64,000 nt of DNA from assembly GCA_024509875.1 (NCBI GenBank), contig JAMPIV010005010.1:545001-609000 (forward strand). The letters are read 5' to 3'. The notes under the pieces are model-generated. The model made no database searches and was not told the origin of the DNA. It was given only the letters and a program-made list of their open reading frames with translations. The position numbers and the translations under genes are program-made. The DNA is from Oreohelix idahoensis (Eukaryota > Mollusca > Gastropoda > Stylommatophora > Oreohelicidae). How positions within the stretch are numbered: position 1 is the stretch's first letter; each line of letters begins with the position of its first letter. This document shows, piece after piece, positions 20,046 through 30,085 of the stretch.

Positions 20046-20845
20046 AGTCTACCAGGCTGTACTGGGTACTTGTTAGTGTCTTATTTTTGTGTGAGTAGGG
20101 GTGACACGGTTAGACAATTTTAATACGATTGCTGATTTAAATATGATCAGCTTTGGTCGGGCTTACAGGTGGCCGACAGCTTGTGGGTCGTGAAAATAGA
20201 CCAAGTGTGAAAACAACGAACATCGTGCTAATGATGTGGTCAGAACTTTGACCAACTGGAACATAATGTAATCAGGAATCATGGCTTACATCAAGGACGG
20301 TACATTTATTTGCTGACGAATGACATACGATCAACTTAATCATGTAGAAAAAACGTGCATCATTTATAATCATAACTGGTCAACTTGATTGACCTCAATG
20401 ACTTCCGAAGTCCGATGGACGGCGGGAGTATTACTTATTTTTCTTGTACATTTCATATTTCATTCCACACGTAATTAGTAATGCCGGATATCTGCACTGG
20501 AGATTTCGCAGTGTAGGGATTCAAAACTATCCCCGTAGAGGATCTGTTACACACTAGCGGCAGGTCATGCAGGGACGTGCCGAAGTCCTGACAAGATCGT
20601 ACTGAGGATTTATACTGGTATCATATCAAGATACTGGAAAACAACGAAACGAGCCAGACTAGGCTAAGGCAAATCCTCCTCACTAGAGGGTAGGATCTCC
20701 AATACAGATTATAAAGTCTTCCCACGACATTGGGCAAAGACTTTCAACGAATTCTGTTGGACGACATCTGTCTTCTTTAACCGGCTTTTTACATCTCTTT
20801 GCGTCAACAAACCAAAAACCGATCGCACCAAATTGCGCTCTTTGG
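20046..20845. other. Unassigned DNA
   Basis: I recognise no repeat family or coding signal here. Confidence 0.4.
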
Positions 20846-21996
20846 TGCAAAAATTGGTACGTAATTAATCAAACTTATATTACTTACGCAGATGCGTACA
20901 AATAGCGCATATAACCAAGTTAGACTTTGGCATTTAGAACTGTTAAGTCTCGCTCCATTAACTCTTATGCGAAAAAAGGACTTAACAGATTACATCGACC
21001 CCCGGATTAAAAAAAAAGGTAGTTTTTTTTTTTATTATATCGCGGAGAGGTCAATCAAATTATATGAAACACAAGATATATATTAATATCATTAAGGCAT
21101 AAGTAATAATAATTGTGATGAGAGAGATTAGATAATTAATTCCAATTAAATAAATAAGAGAGAATGTACCAAATTGTACAAAAAACACCAACCAAGATGT
21201 GTCAAATGAAATAATTGTAGTGAAGAACGAACAGAATAGGTGGATAATGGTGATAGTAATCAACCAAAAATGTTAAAAGAAAAATGTCAATAATGAACTC
21301 AAATAAATTGAATAATGTAGGCATGTAACAACATAAATGTAGGAGTGAGGAACAATTAAATAAAATTAATGAACAAAATAACATGCTAGGAGGAAAGAAC
21401 AATGTCTAACGAGGGTGTAGAAATTATCAGCTACACCGATGAAGCACGAATGCTGATATTGCTACATGAATTATATCATGTGCCAAAATTATCTAGCGCT
21501 ACTAATGCGCGAACATCTAATAATAGAATTGAGTTGCACTAGCGTATAGAAAATACTAAACTTAATTAAGTTAAATTCATTGTCATAAGCATACTAAATA
21601 GTTCAAGGCATTAAAATGTTAGTAATCTAAAGTGAAGTAATTAAAAATGTCACGAAGTTACAATGTTAAATTGCAAGGCTGTTAATAATTTCTCCATGTT
21701 ATGTTTGAGTGTAAATTTTATTACGTTATAAATGTTAAGTTCACGTGATATCACTTTATTTCTAAGTTCAAATCCTCTCAATTTATTTCTTGACCGAAAT
21801 ATATAATAGCACAGTAATGTTACTGTTAAAGCAAAGAAGTCACAAATAGTCAATGCAAAAATTGGTACGTAATTAATCAAACTTATATTACTTACACAGA
21901 TGCGTACAATTAGCACATATAACCAAGTTAGACTTTGGCATTTAGAACTGTTAAGTCTCGCTCCATTAACTCTTATGCGAAAAAAGGACTTAACAG
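20846..21996. mobile_element. Small LTR-like element (TRIM-type candidate)
   Basis: Two direct repeats of 143 bp (20846-20988 and 21854-21996) differ at about three positions and bracket 865 bp of AT-rich sequence with no credible ORF. Each repeat starts TGCAAAAATTGG and closes near CTTAACA(G), giving TG...CA ends. No matching flanking duplication or clear primer site was found, so a segmental duplication is the alternative. Confidence 0.45.
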
Positions 21997-22149
21997 TACT
22001 TGACTTTGCTCTTAGGTTAGGGAAGGAAATGGCAGCGAACTGGTCACCCCACCTCTGGAAGCTGGACCTAGTATAGTTAAGTCTCTGACACTTCACAACC
22101 ATACTGCAGTATCTGCTATGGGACTACCTGAACCCTTTTTTGTACTTTA

Positions 22150-22590
22150 ACCCGTCACGTTTAGAAGACTGAGGATCTTGAAAGAAGCAGTGCTAATCCC
22201 GATTCTCAAAAAAGGATAAAGACCGAATGGACACCAACAGCTATCCTAAGCTGTACAGGAAAGCTTATGGAGAGGATGATCAACACCAGATTATGTTGAC
22301 ACCTCGAAGAAAAACAAATTCTTCTGCAACAACAAGCAGGCTTCAAGCAATACAGGCCTACAGAGGATCAAGTCACCTACATTGCACAGGAAATCGAAGA
22401 TGCTTTACAGGAGGGAAAACATACGTTAGCAGTTTGGGTAGACGTGGAAAAAGCATTTGATAAAGTCTGGAAAGATGGGCTCAAGAGTTCAAATGCTTAA
22501 ATATGGAGTCTGTGGGAAAATGTACAACTGGATCAGTCACTATCTATCAAACAGAACAGCAAGAGCACAGGTGCATGGACAGACTAACAA
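22150..22590 (+). pseudogene. Jockey/CR1-like LINE reverse-transcriptase fragment
   Basis: Across shifting frames the translation gives LKEAVLIPILKKG, then a region matching the 'QQQAGF..YRPTEDQVTYIAQ' pattern, VWVDVEKAFDKVWKDGL and NWISHYLSNRTARAQVHG. These are RT motifs 1-4 in the order known for Jockey-clade LINEs. There are several frameshifts and stops, and neither the endonuclease nor the 3' end is present. Confidence 0.75.
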
Positions 22591-22639
22591 AAAAGACAAC
22601 AATTGAGCTATTTAATATTTTTTTATGGAGAATATATTC

Positions 22640-22735
22640 TGATATATATATATATATTTTATTATATATATTATATATATTTATATATATATATATATAT
22701 ATAATATTTATATATATATTATACTTTATAGTAAT
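22640..22735. repeat. (TA)n-rich microsatellite
   Basis: TATATA and TTATAT words of about 95 bp lie at the broken end of the Jockey-like fragment. Confidence 0.9.
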
Positions 22736-22743
22736 ATCCAAAA

Positions 22744-22800
22744 AAAAATGGTCCAAAAGCACAGTGCAAGTGACAAACACTCAGCGTCCAGGTCCTGATG
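22744..22800 (+). pseudogene. Short LINE-B fragment
   Basis: GTCCAAAAGCACAGTGCAAG and TCCAGGTCCTGATG resemble the 5' boundary of the LINE-B copy at 23588 ([13 protein letters not shown]). It is degenerate and cut off by the Tc1-like relic. Confidence 0.45.
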
Positions 22801-22984
22801 TATGTTATTTCACAGCTTTGTCAAACATGTTCCAACATTCTCTTGAAATTCCCCAGATTGCTTGCAATAATTTTGTACCATCGGCTTTTAAGATAGATGG
22901 GCAGCCCAGAGAAATGTACTCTAAACCGGGAAGTTCTCACAAACAGATTGCGCTTGAACTTCAACGAACACCAAAATTTTCATG

Positions 22985-23390
22985 GGACTCTGATTTTGCA
23001 TGAGTGTTTTCTGATCCTGCGGAAAAGGACTCTGCGCCTGGTAAAAACCGAAACATACCCAGCATAGAAATTCATCTTTGGGGAGGATGTGTCAGAAAGA
23101 TGGTGCCACCCCTGAGTGTTTTTCACTAGGAGGATTCTCACGAAAGCAGGAATGGAGAATTTAGTGAATGGGTGTCAATGACCCAAAGCATACATCCCGA
23201 TAGGAACAAAATTCCAAGAATCATTTTAGTGGACTCAGAGACGTTGAACATTGAAGAAAGCTGAAAAAATACTGGGACAGTCTGACTCACAATTACCTAC
23301 AAACACTTGTGGGAAGTATGCCTCGCCGCATCCAGGCTTGCCTGGAGAAAGGCAACTATACTGTACTGAAACCACTGTTGGATAGTTAGG
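22985..23390 (+). pseudogene. Tc1/mariner transposase relic
   Basis: Three blocks appear in the order expected for a Tc1-type DDE transposase: EIHLWGGCVRK with a downstream PLSVF, then NDPKHTSR (the second-aspartate region), then YLQTLVGSMPRRIQACLEKG, close to the conserved C-terminus. Frames change between blocks and the DLNPIEN segment is lost. No inverted ends were identified. Confidence 0.78.
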
Positions 23391-23489
23391 GGAAGATACC
23401 AATCTTCCTCTGGACATACAGTTTTTATTATTATTTGCTTCTATGAGTGTGCTGCGTTGCGAAAATATGACTGCCATTTTTGCAAAGTA

Positions 23490-23589
<100 letters not shown>

Positions 23590-23839
23590 TCTGTGTCCAG
23601 AAAGCACAGTGCAAGTCAGCTCCAGGTCCTGATGGTGTCCCATATGTTGTGTATAAGAGATGTCCTGAAGTTCTGAAACGGCTGCTCCGTTTGCTGAAAA
23701 ATGCTTGGAAAAACCAGCTTGTAAGCAAAGAATGGAGAAAGGTGAATGGAGTCTACATCCCGAAGGAACAAAATTCCATAGACATCAATCAGTTCTGACC
23801 AATTTCACTACTGAATGTGGAAGGGAAGATATTCTTCTC

Positions 23840-24075
23840 GGTAATTTCCTATCGTTCGTACCTTTTTGCTTCGCAGTGAATATATGTAGTTAGGTGTTGT
23901 TTCGTAGCGCTTAGGGTTAGGATTAGGGTAAGTATTATGGTTAACACTAACCCTAACACAAACCCTAATCCTAACCCTAATTCTAACCCTAATCCTAACC
24001 CTAAGCACTACGAAACAACACTTGACTATACATATTCACTGCGGAGCAAAAAGGTATGAAAGATAGGAAATTACC
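23840..24075. mobile_element. Foldback MITE with telomere-like TTAGGG core
   Basis: Ends GGTAATTTCCTATC and GATAGGAAATTACC are inverted, and the similarity extends about 100 bp inwards with some mismatches. The inner arms are TTAGGGTTAGGATTAGGG-type repeats in opposite orientations. Eight-base flanks TTCTTCTC (23832-23839) and TTCATCTC (24076-24083) differ by one base and look like a target duplication, as for hAT-type elements. It interrupts a conserved LINE-B motif. No ORF. Confidence 0.85.
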
Positions 24076-24412
24076 TTCATCTCAGTGATGGCTAACAGGC
24101 TCACCACATACCTTGACACTACCATCCAGAAAGGAGGTATCCCAGGTACACCAGGGTGTCTAGAGCAAGCCACAATGATCTGGAAAGCAATTCAAAAGGC
24201 AAAGTCTGACAATAAATCTCCAAGTAATTTGGTTGGATCTAGCTAATACATATGGATCCGTTCCACACCAGATGTTGTGGCAGGTCTTGGAAATGTACCA
24301 TGTTCCACAAGGAGTTGCAGCAATGCTGAAGCTGTATTTTTCAGGATTCTCTGTCAGATTTTCAACCTGAGAGTACACAACGAAGTGGATTGACCTACAA
24401 TTTGGAATTGCG

Positions 24413-25303
24413 ATGGGATGTTCCATCTCTCCAATACTATTCCTGTTGGCTATGCAGGTAATCCTCAAAGCTGCTGAAGGATTTGCAACAGGTCCGAAGC
24501 TCAATGGAAGGTGTCACGTGCCACCGCTTAAAGCATTCATGGATGACACAACATTTCTGACATCAGATGAACACCAGTCCTGGAGAATGTTAGCACTCCG
24601 GGATGAACTAGTCAGCTGGTGCAGAATGAGCTTAACATCTAAGAAGTCGAGAAGCCTATCAGTCAGGAAAGGGAAGACATCTGAGACCACATTCATGATT
24701 TCAAACCAAAGAATCCCTGCTGTCATTGAGGAACCTGTTAAAAGTCTTGGCATGATGTATGATAACAGAATTAACAAAGCAAGAACAGCCTTTTTTAGTC
24801 TAAACAACATCTGGAAGTCCTCTCAGTACTGCACAAGCACAAAATTAGGATTATATCAGAGCTGTGTGCTTTCTGTGCTTCTCTATGGCGCGGAGAGCTG
24901 GAGAGTTACAGCGAAGGAAATGTCGAAATTGTCCTCTTTTCACACAACATGCCTAAGAAAAATTATCCTAACCTTTTGGCCGAATATCATCACCAACCAA
25001 GATCTGCTTACTCGGAGCAAGCAAGAGGACATGCACACCATCATAGCTGGCAGACGCTGGAGCTGGGTTGGCCATGTCCTCAGAAGAGACCCCGATGTCA
25101 TCACAAGAACAGCTATGCTATGGACCCCTGAAGGAAAACGAAAGAGAGGCCGACCAGAAACAACTTGGCGGAGGACTGTGGAAGCTGAGATGCAAAGAAT
25201 GAACCAGAGTTGGGGCACTGTACGAAGGATGGCCGCCGACCGAGCAAAGTGGAATCAATTTGTTGTTGCCCTACAAGACGCCACCAGGCATAATGGCCAC
25301 TGA
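24413..25303 (+). CDS. In-frame chimera of LINE-B RT and LINE-D C-terminus
   Basis: A 296-codon open frame. Residues 1-117 are LINE-B palm and thumb (GCSISPILFLLAM, MDDTTFLTS, VKSLGMMYD). Residues 118-296 come from a different LINE inserted at 24764 (KARTAFFSLNNIWKSS, SVLLYGAESW, GRRWSWVGHVLRRD, KRGRPETTWRRTVE), and the frame is preserved across the junction. The segment starts at an internal ATG and lacks the RT fingers, so it is unlikely to be an active enzyme. It is a retrotransposition by-product with an accidental open frame. Confidence 0.6.
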   Translation: MGCSISPILFLLAMQVILKAAEGFATGPKLNGRCHVPPLKAFMDDTTFLTSDEHQSWRMLALRDELVSWCRMSLTSKKSRSLSVRKGKTSETTFMISNQRIPAVIEEPVKSLGMMYDNRINKARTAFFSLNNIWKSSQYCTSTKLGLYQSCVLSVLLYGAESWRVTAKEMSKLSSFHTTCLRKIILTFWPNIITNQDLLTRSKQEDMHTIIAGRRWSWVGHVLRRDPDVITRTAMLWTPEGKRKRGRPETTWRRTVEAEMQRMNQSWGTVRRMAADRAKWNQFVVALQDATRHNGH

Positions 25304-25347
25304 CTGCTTTGACTGTCGGCGGCTAAGGATCAAAGAAGAAGAAGAAG
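24764..25347 (+). mobile_element. 5'-truncated LINE-D insertion, (GAA)n tail
   Basis: The 584-bp insert encodes only the C-terminus of an RTE-like RT and ends in GAAGAAGAAGAAG. A 12-bp duplication ATGATGTATGAT is at 24752-24763 and 25348-25359. The same 3' end occurs inverted at 37071-37205. Confidence 0.92.
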
Positions 25348-26526
25348 ATGATGTATGATGCCTCATTAAAAGACTCAAAGGCAGTTCAACAGACAATAGA
25401 AATGGCAGGCAGAGGACTACAGATCACAGACCAAAGCAGACTCCTAGGAAAGTTCAAGCTGTGGTGCCTTCAGTTCATGTTGATACCTAAATTGTTATGG
25501 CCAGTGCTTATATATGAAATAAGCACCAGCACAGTGGAAGCTATAGAGAAAAAGGTCAACAAGTTCATGAGGAAATAGCTAGGAGTACCACCAGGTCTGT
25601 CAGGCGTAGCTCTGTACTGCATGAAGGCAAAGCTTGTGTTTGCTTTCAAGTCAGTTGTTGAAGAATACAAAGTAGGAAAGGCAAGGCTCGCAATGATGTT
25701 GTGCAAGTCAGCAGATGACGTAGTTAAGTCCATTCAGCCCACACTGAAAACTGGAAGGAAGTGGAAAGTGGATGAAGCCGTTTGTGCTGCATGAAAGTCG
25801 CTCAAGCTGCGGGAGGTAATCGGATACAAAAAGACGGGGATTTGGCCAAGGTGACATCCTCTGGTGTTCAAGGCATCAAACAGGGAATTCAGGAGATACG
25901 AGGAGCTGGGAATGATAAGAGAATGCTAAAAGCGATGCAGCAGGCCCAACAAGGCCAATGGACTACACGGGAAGGAGCACTGCAAAGGTCCTTGACATGG
26001 AATGATATGTGGCATATGGCATCTCTTATACTCAGCTTCATTATCAGATCATTGTATGACCTCCTGCTATCGTCCGCAAACCTTGTGTGATGGGGAAAGT
26101 CTGATGATGCTCAGTGCTCCCTGTGCCATGAGAAGCAGACACTTGAACACGTGCTCTCGGCTTGCAAGGTGTCATTAGGGCAAGGGTGATACACATGGCT
26201 CCACAACAAAGTGCTAAATGAGCGAACAGCAGAGTCTGACCGAGCACTGCAAATACATACTTTCTGAGAGCAGGAAAGTCAGCACATCCCAAACCAAGTA
26301 AATCAAGTAGCAATTTACCATCTCTTCTTGACTTTGCAAATGACTGGGAAATGGCAGTTGTCCTACATGGGCTAGGGGCATATCCAGAGAGTATCAGAAG
26401 ATCTCGAAGACGGCCAGATATAGTGCTGCATTCCTCATCATCTCACCAGATGATAAATATTCTATGCTCCAAGCTGATTGTATTAACAATGCAAAAGGTC
26501 ATGTGATCATCAGTATTTACCGCTCT

Positions 26527-26775
26527 GGTTGCTGAGGTAAATAAATAATTTAGCACATAAAAGTACGGTATGTTTCAGGCACTCGTGAGAAATGAAGAAG
26601 TAACCAAAAAAAAAAAAAAAAAAAAAGAATAATGAAATAAAGCTAGACAACAGAAAAACAACAGAGGTGATAGGCTTACCGGAGACTGGGACCCAGGACT
26701 TTCCGAACGACAACACCGCCTCGCTAAGGGAGTGATTCGTTACTATCCGCCCTGCCAACTAGGCACCCAGAAAAA
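26527..26775 (-). mobile_element. SINE family 4 (copy, minus)
   Basis: On the minus strand: GTGCCTAGTTGGCAGGGCGG head, then CCTGGGTCCCAGTCTCCGG at the B-box position, then the tail TCTGTTGTTTTTCTGTTGTC and CTCACGAGTGCCTGAAACAT. An A-run sits in the tail half. Confidence 0.78.
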
Positions 26776-26964
26776 GTGTTTCGTGGACATGGGTCATTAG
26801 CTAGATCTGTTGACGTAACTCCAGATATGGACCTAGGAATGATCCAGACTAATAATAGACTCATTACTGCAGCTTTCCTGTTTAACAGCATAGGTCAGAT
26901 TACACAAGATCAAGAGTTACGCCGAGAGATCGTGCTTATGATCTTTGTCAACGAATCACTATTT

Positions 26965-27185
26965 TTTTTGGTGCCTAGTTGGCAGGGCGAATAGGAACAA
27001 TTCACTTTCGTAGCGAGGTGATGTTGTCGTTCAGATGGTCCTGAGTTCGAGCCTCCGGTAAGCTTGTCATTTCTGTTGTGTTTTTTGTTGTTGTATAGTT
27101 TTCTATTTCATTATTTCTCACGAGTGCCTAACACACCTTCATGTTTTGTATTATATATTTACTGTTTGCAGGCCTCGGGTTTCCC
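26965..27185 (+). mobile_element. SINE family 4 (copy, plus)
   Basis: It shows the same head and tail as the minus-strand neighbour (GGTGCCTAGTTGGCAGGGCG; CTGAGTTCGAGCCTCCGG; CACGAGTGCCTAACACACC). Together they form an inverted SINE pair 190 bp apart. Confidence 0.8.
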
Positions 27186-27449
27186 TCTTTATTTATTTGG
27201 CTGCTGAGGTGCACTCTGGCAACGCTACACTGGGACTTTGTTATTAACTAGCTGCACCCATACAAATACCTGGCTCTTGGGGGAAATTTGTAATAAATAT
27301 CAGAAGGCCTCGGCTCTTGATTCGGCAACCACACGATACAAGCACAGCCAGAACAGCGTGGATACAGCCACATTTTTGACACAGCGAACAAGACACCAAC
27401 GTCCTTCTCAGGACGCCACTATCCGAGAAAATATCGCATTATCGTACAA

Positions 27450-29152
27450 ATGACCAGAAATAAACCACACGCTAAAAAGAGGAAGGTTTACACCAGCCCA
27501 CCAGCGCAGAACAGCCAGGGTAATCACAAAACCACAACCAACGATGACAGACAGCCAGAGAGCAAGACTGCCCCAAGTACTCGTGCCGGGACCGGCCCTT
27601 CTATAACTCCTGACATGACGGAGTTAGCTGTGACGTGCGTTGACCCGACTGAAAGTCTGAGTGGTCCGACTCCTTGCCTAGATGAAGAAGACCCAGAACA
27701 TAAAGAAATACTGAGAGCGTTACGACAGCTGGAGCAGACGACGGAAAGAATAGAGAAAAGAAAACAGGAGCTTAGATCCATGCTGCCACCAACACACGTA
27801 CCCGACTCTTCAGCAGAAACCCGGTCTACCACAGAGAAGCTGTTCCAGACACCGATGACACCACCACACGATGCCGAGATGACAGCCGACCCACCTGCAA
27901 GCACTATGAAAGAAGTGATAGAGACAGCTCCTCAACACAGACAGATACAAGAGGAAGATATCGCAGAGACCATTCTAGATGCACTTCGAAGAATTGAAGA
28001 CGGAGACGAGTCCCTTCGGCTCGCTCTTCAAGAAGCGATAGTAGAAGTAGCCCCAGGTGTGCTGGACATCGAAACCACTGAGAAGCAAGCTACCATTCCT
28101 GGTCCTGAGGAAACAACAGCTGACAACTCAAGGGCTCAGACGCAAGATATGACACCTTATAACAAAGAACAGGAACAAGATTCGAACCAAGCCTGTAGAA
28201 GGAAACAAAGACCAAACACTAAAAAGACAAACAACTCAGAAACGATACAGGAGAGGATCGTAAAGATCACCCAGATGTCAGGAAGTGAGGCATCACTCAG
28301 GGCCCTACCCGACAACAAAGTAATCAACATCCTCGAGGTGATAACTGGAAGGAGAGGTATCGCCAAAGTAGGGAGGCACGAAAAGGGAGTCGTGCTTTCG
28401 CTCAACAACACAGACAAAACCACCTCGCTGATGATCGAACTGGAATCCGGTCCAAAAGACGTCCAGTTGCCCCACCAAATAAAAGTGGTGGTGGAAAAAT
28501 ACAAGTCAACAAAGAAGCTAGTCATAAGAGGGGTGGATACCAGATGTCCCGCAAGCGAGGTCCACAGACACCTTCAAACTGAAAACTCAGATGTAAAAAT
28601 CATGCAGGTCGAAAGGCTAAAAACCTGGGCCAAGAAAGACACCAATCTGATGATAGTAACGGTTGAAGGATCGACACGACCCGAGAGACTGACGCTCCAA
28701 ACAACAACCAAAAAGACAGAAGCCTATATCCCTCCGGTGATGCAGTGCTCAAACTGCCAGCAGTTTTCACACACAAAGAAAACATGCAGGAGAGACGCAG
28801 TCTGCCGATATTGCGCGGGAAACCACTAAAATGGCGACTGCCCCAGGGCGAAGGAGGACCACAACTACAAAACAACTAACGCAAACCGCACCTGTGCAAA
28901 CTGCCTCGGAAACCACGGGGCTAGGTACCGAGGCTGCCCGATGTTCCAAGAAACAAAGAACATACTGAAGGAAGCGATATCCAAAAACATCCCCTTCAGA
29001 GAGGCAAAACACAAAGTGGCTGCGGATGTTGCAGAAAAGCAGCGCATGATTGATAGACGACAGGTACACAAGCTGACCGCTGAAGTCAAAGAAATGAAAC
29101 TACAGATCGAAAACAAGCAAGCAGGCTCCCGAAGAACCAACCGACAGCAGTG
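27450..29152 (+). pseudogene. ORF1 / gag-like nucleic-acid-binding protein
   Basis: The frame starts at the ATG at 27450 and runs 459 codons to a TAA at 28827, then remains open to 29152. The N-terminal 200 residues are Thr/Pro/Glu-rich with short helical, charged segments. A folded region (about 265-400) precedes the knuckles CSNCQQFSHTKKTC (CX2CX4HX4C), CRYCAGNH-stop-NGDC and CANCLGNHGARYRGC. Three consecutive CCHC motifs are typical of I/Jockey-group ORF1. Such proteins coat LINE RNA. The single stop inside the second knuckle is the main lesion. A leucine/lysine-rich coiled coil ends the frame. Confidence 0.78.
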
Positions 29153-29184
29153 AAGACGTAATAGACCTACAGAACGTCAGAGAT

Positions 29185-29487
29185 ATGATGGAAGAAATGA
29201 AAAGAATGCAGCAGCAGATAGAAGCAGATGTCAAGAAGCTGAAGGAGCTGAAAGAAGAAAATGCAGAAATACTCAAAAGAATCGAGACAGAACGAAGAGC
29301 CATTGAGGACATTACACCAAACAACACGCGAGAAACTAACACGAACAACCAAACAGAAGAAGAAATCATCGAGGAAACTCTAGAAAGACTACTCCCAGCA
29401 ATCATAGAAAAATCTCTATTACAGATACAGGAAAAGAAGAAGACACAAGAAGCAGAAACTAGGAGGGCAAAAACTCACAAAACCTAA
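29185..29487 (+). CDS. Coiled-coil tail after ORF1, shifted frame
   Basis: A 100-codon frame beginning MMEEMKRMQQQIEAD is heptad-like and highly charged. It probably continues the ORF1 C-terminus after a frameshift between about 29130 and 29185. Read by itself it has no recognisable enzymatic motif. Confidence 0.5.
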   Translation: MMEEMKRMQQQIEADVKKLKELKEENAEILKRIETERRAIEDITPNNTRETNTNNQTEEEIIEETLERLLPAIIEKSLLQIQEKKKTQEAETRRAKTHKT

Positions 29488-30085
29488 CAAGCCAGATAGG
29501 GAGGCAGCAAATGAACACCATGAACACGCCACGACACCACGAACGGACAAGCAGCAAAGAGGTATCCTGACAGGCAGCTAGTGGTCCTTTTTAGGACCAG
29601 GACTAACAACAGGCTAGCACCGAAGAAAGTAAACACACAATATACCCCAATTATAACCAACTTTCAGGTTGAACAGGGTATTACAGCAACATAGTAGACG
29701 AAAACAACAACAGCAAAATCTTGATTCAGTGGGTGGTGGTGCATGGCCGTTCTCAGTTGGCGGAGCGATTTCTCTGGTTAATTCCGATAACGTTGCTACG
29801 GTAATCCTATTTCTACTGATGACAGTTCGTTGCTACTGGTGTCAGACTGTAACGGCCGGCCCGTTCCTCTGACTATGCCAGCAGGGGCATGCTGCATGGG
29901 CAACAGCATGACCTCTTTATCCAAGTGCCCAACCTCGTGCCACCGAGGCTTGTTTCGTGGGTATGTAGCAAAGTTGATTTTGCTGGGGAGGTTATGATGG
30001 TATCCTAAAAGAATGAAAAGGTGTCTGCTATAACCGTGTGAGGTCAAGCACATGTAGGTCTCTGACTATATAAATGATGATGATG

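Larger units (their letters stand above)
27230..30085 (+). mobile_element. LINE ORF1-only element (I/Jockey-like) with (ATG)n end
   Basis: A gag-like ORF1 with CCHC knuckles and coiled coils is followed by about 600 bp of non-coding sequence ending in AAATGATGATGATGA near 30075. No reverse transcriptase or endonuclease similarity is visible downstream before the tail. Limits are approximate and no target duplication was found. Confidence 0.55.

Noticed and set aside
23900..24010. A telomere or chromosome end
   Set aside because: The TTAGGG-like repeats are short, degenerate and in opposite orientations inside an inverted-repeat element flanked by LINE sequence on both sides.
27524..29405. 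Minus-strand Ser/Val/Leu-rich frames opposite ORF1
   Set aside because: Antisense shadows of a charged, repeat-poor coding strand; no recognisable motifs and no promoter or splice context.
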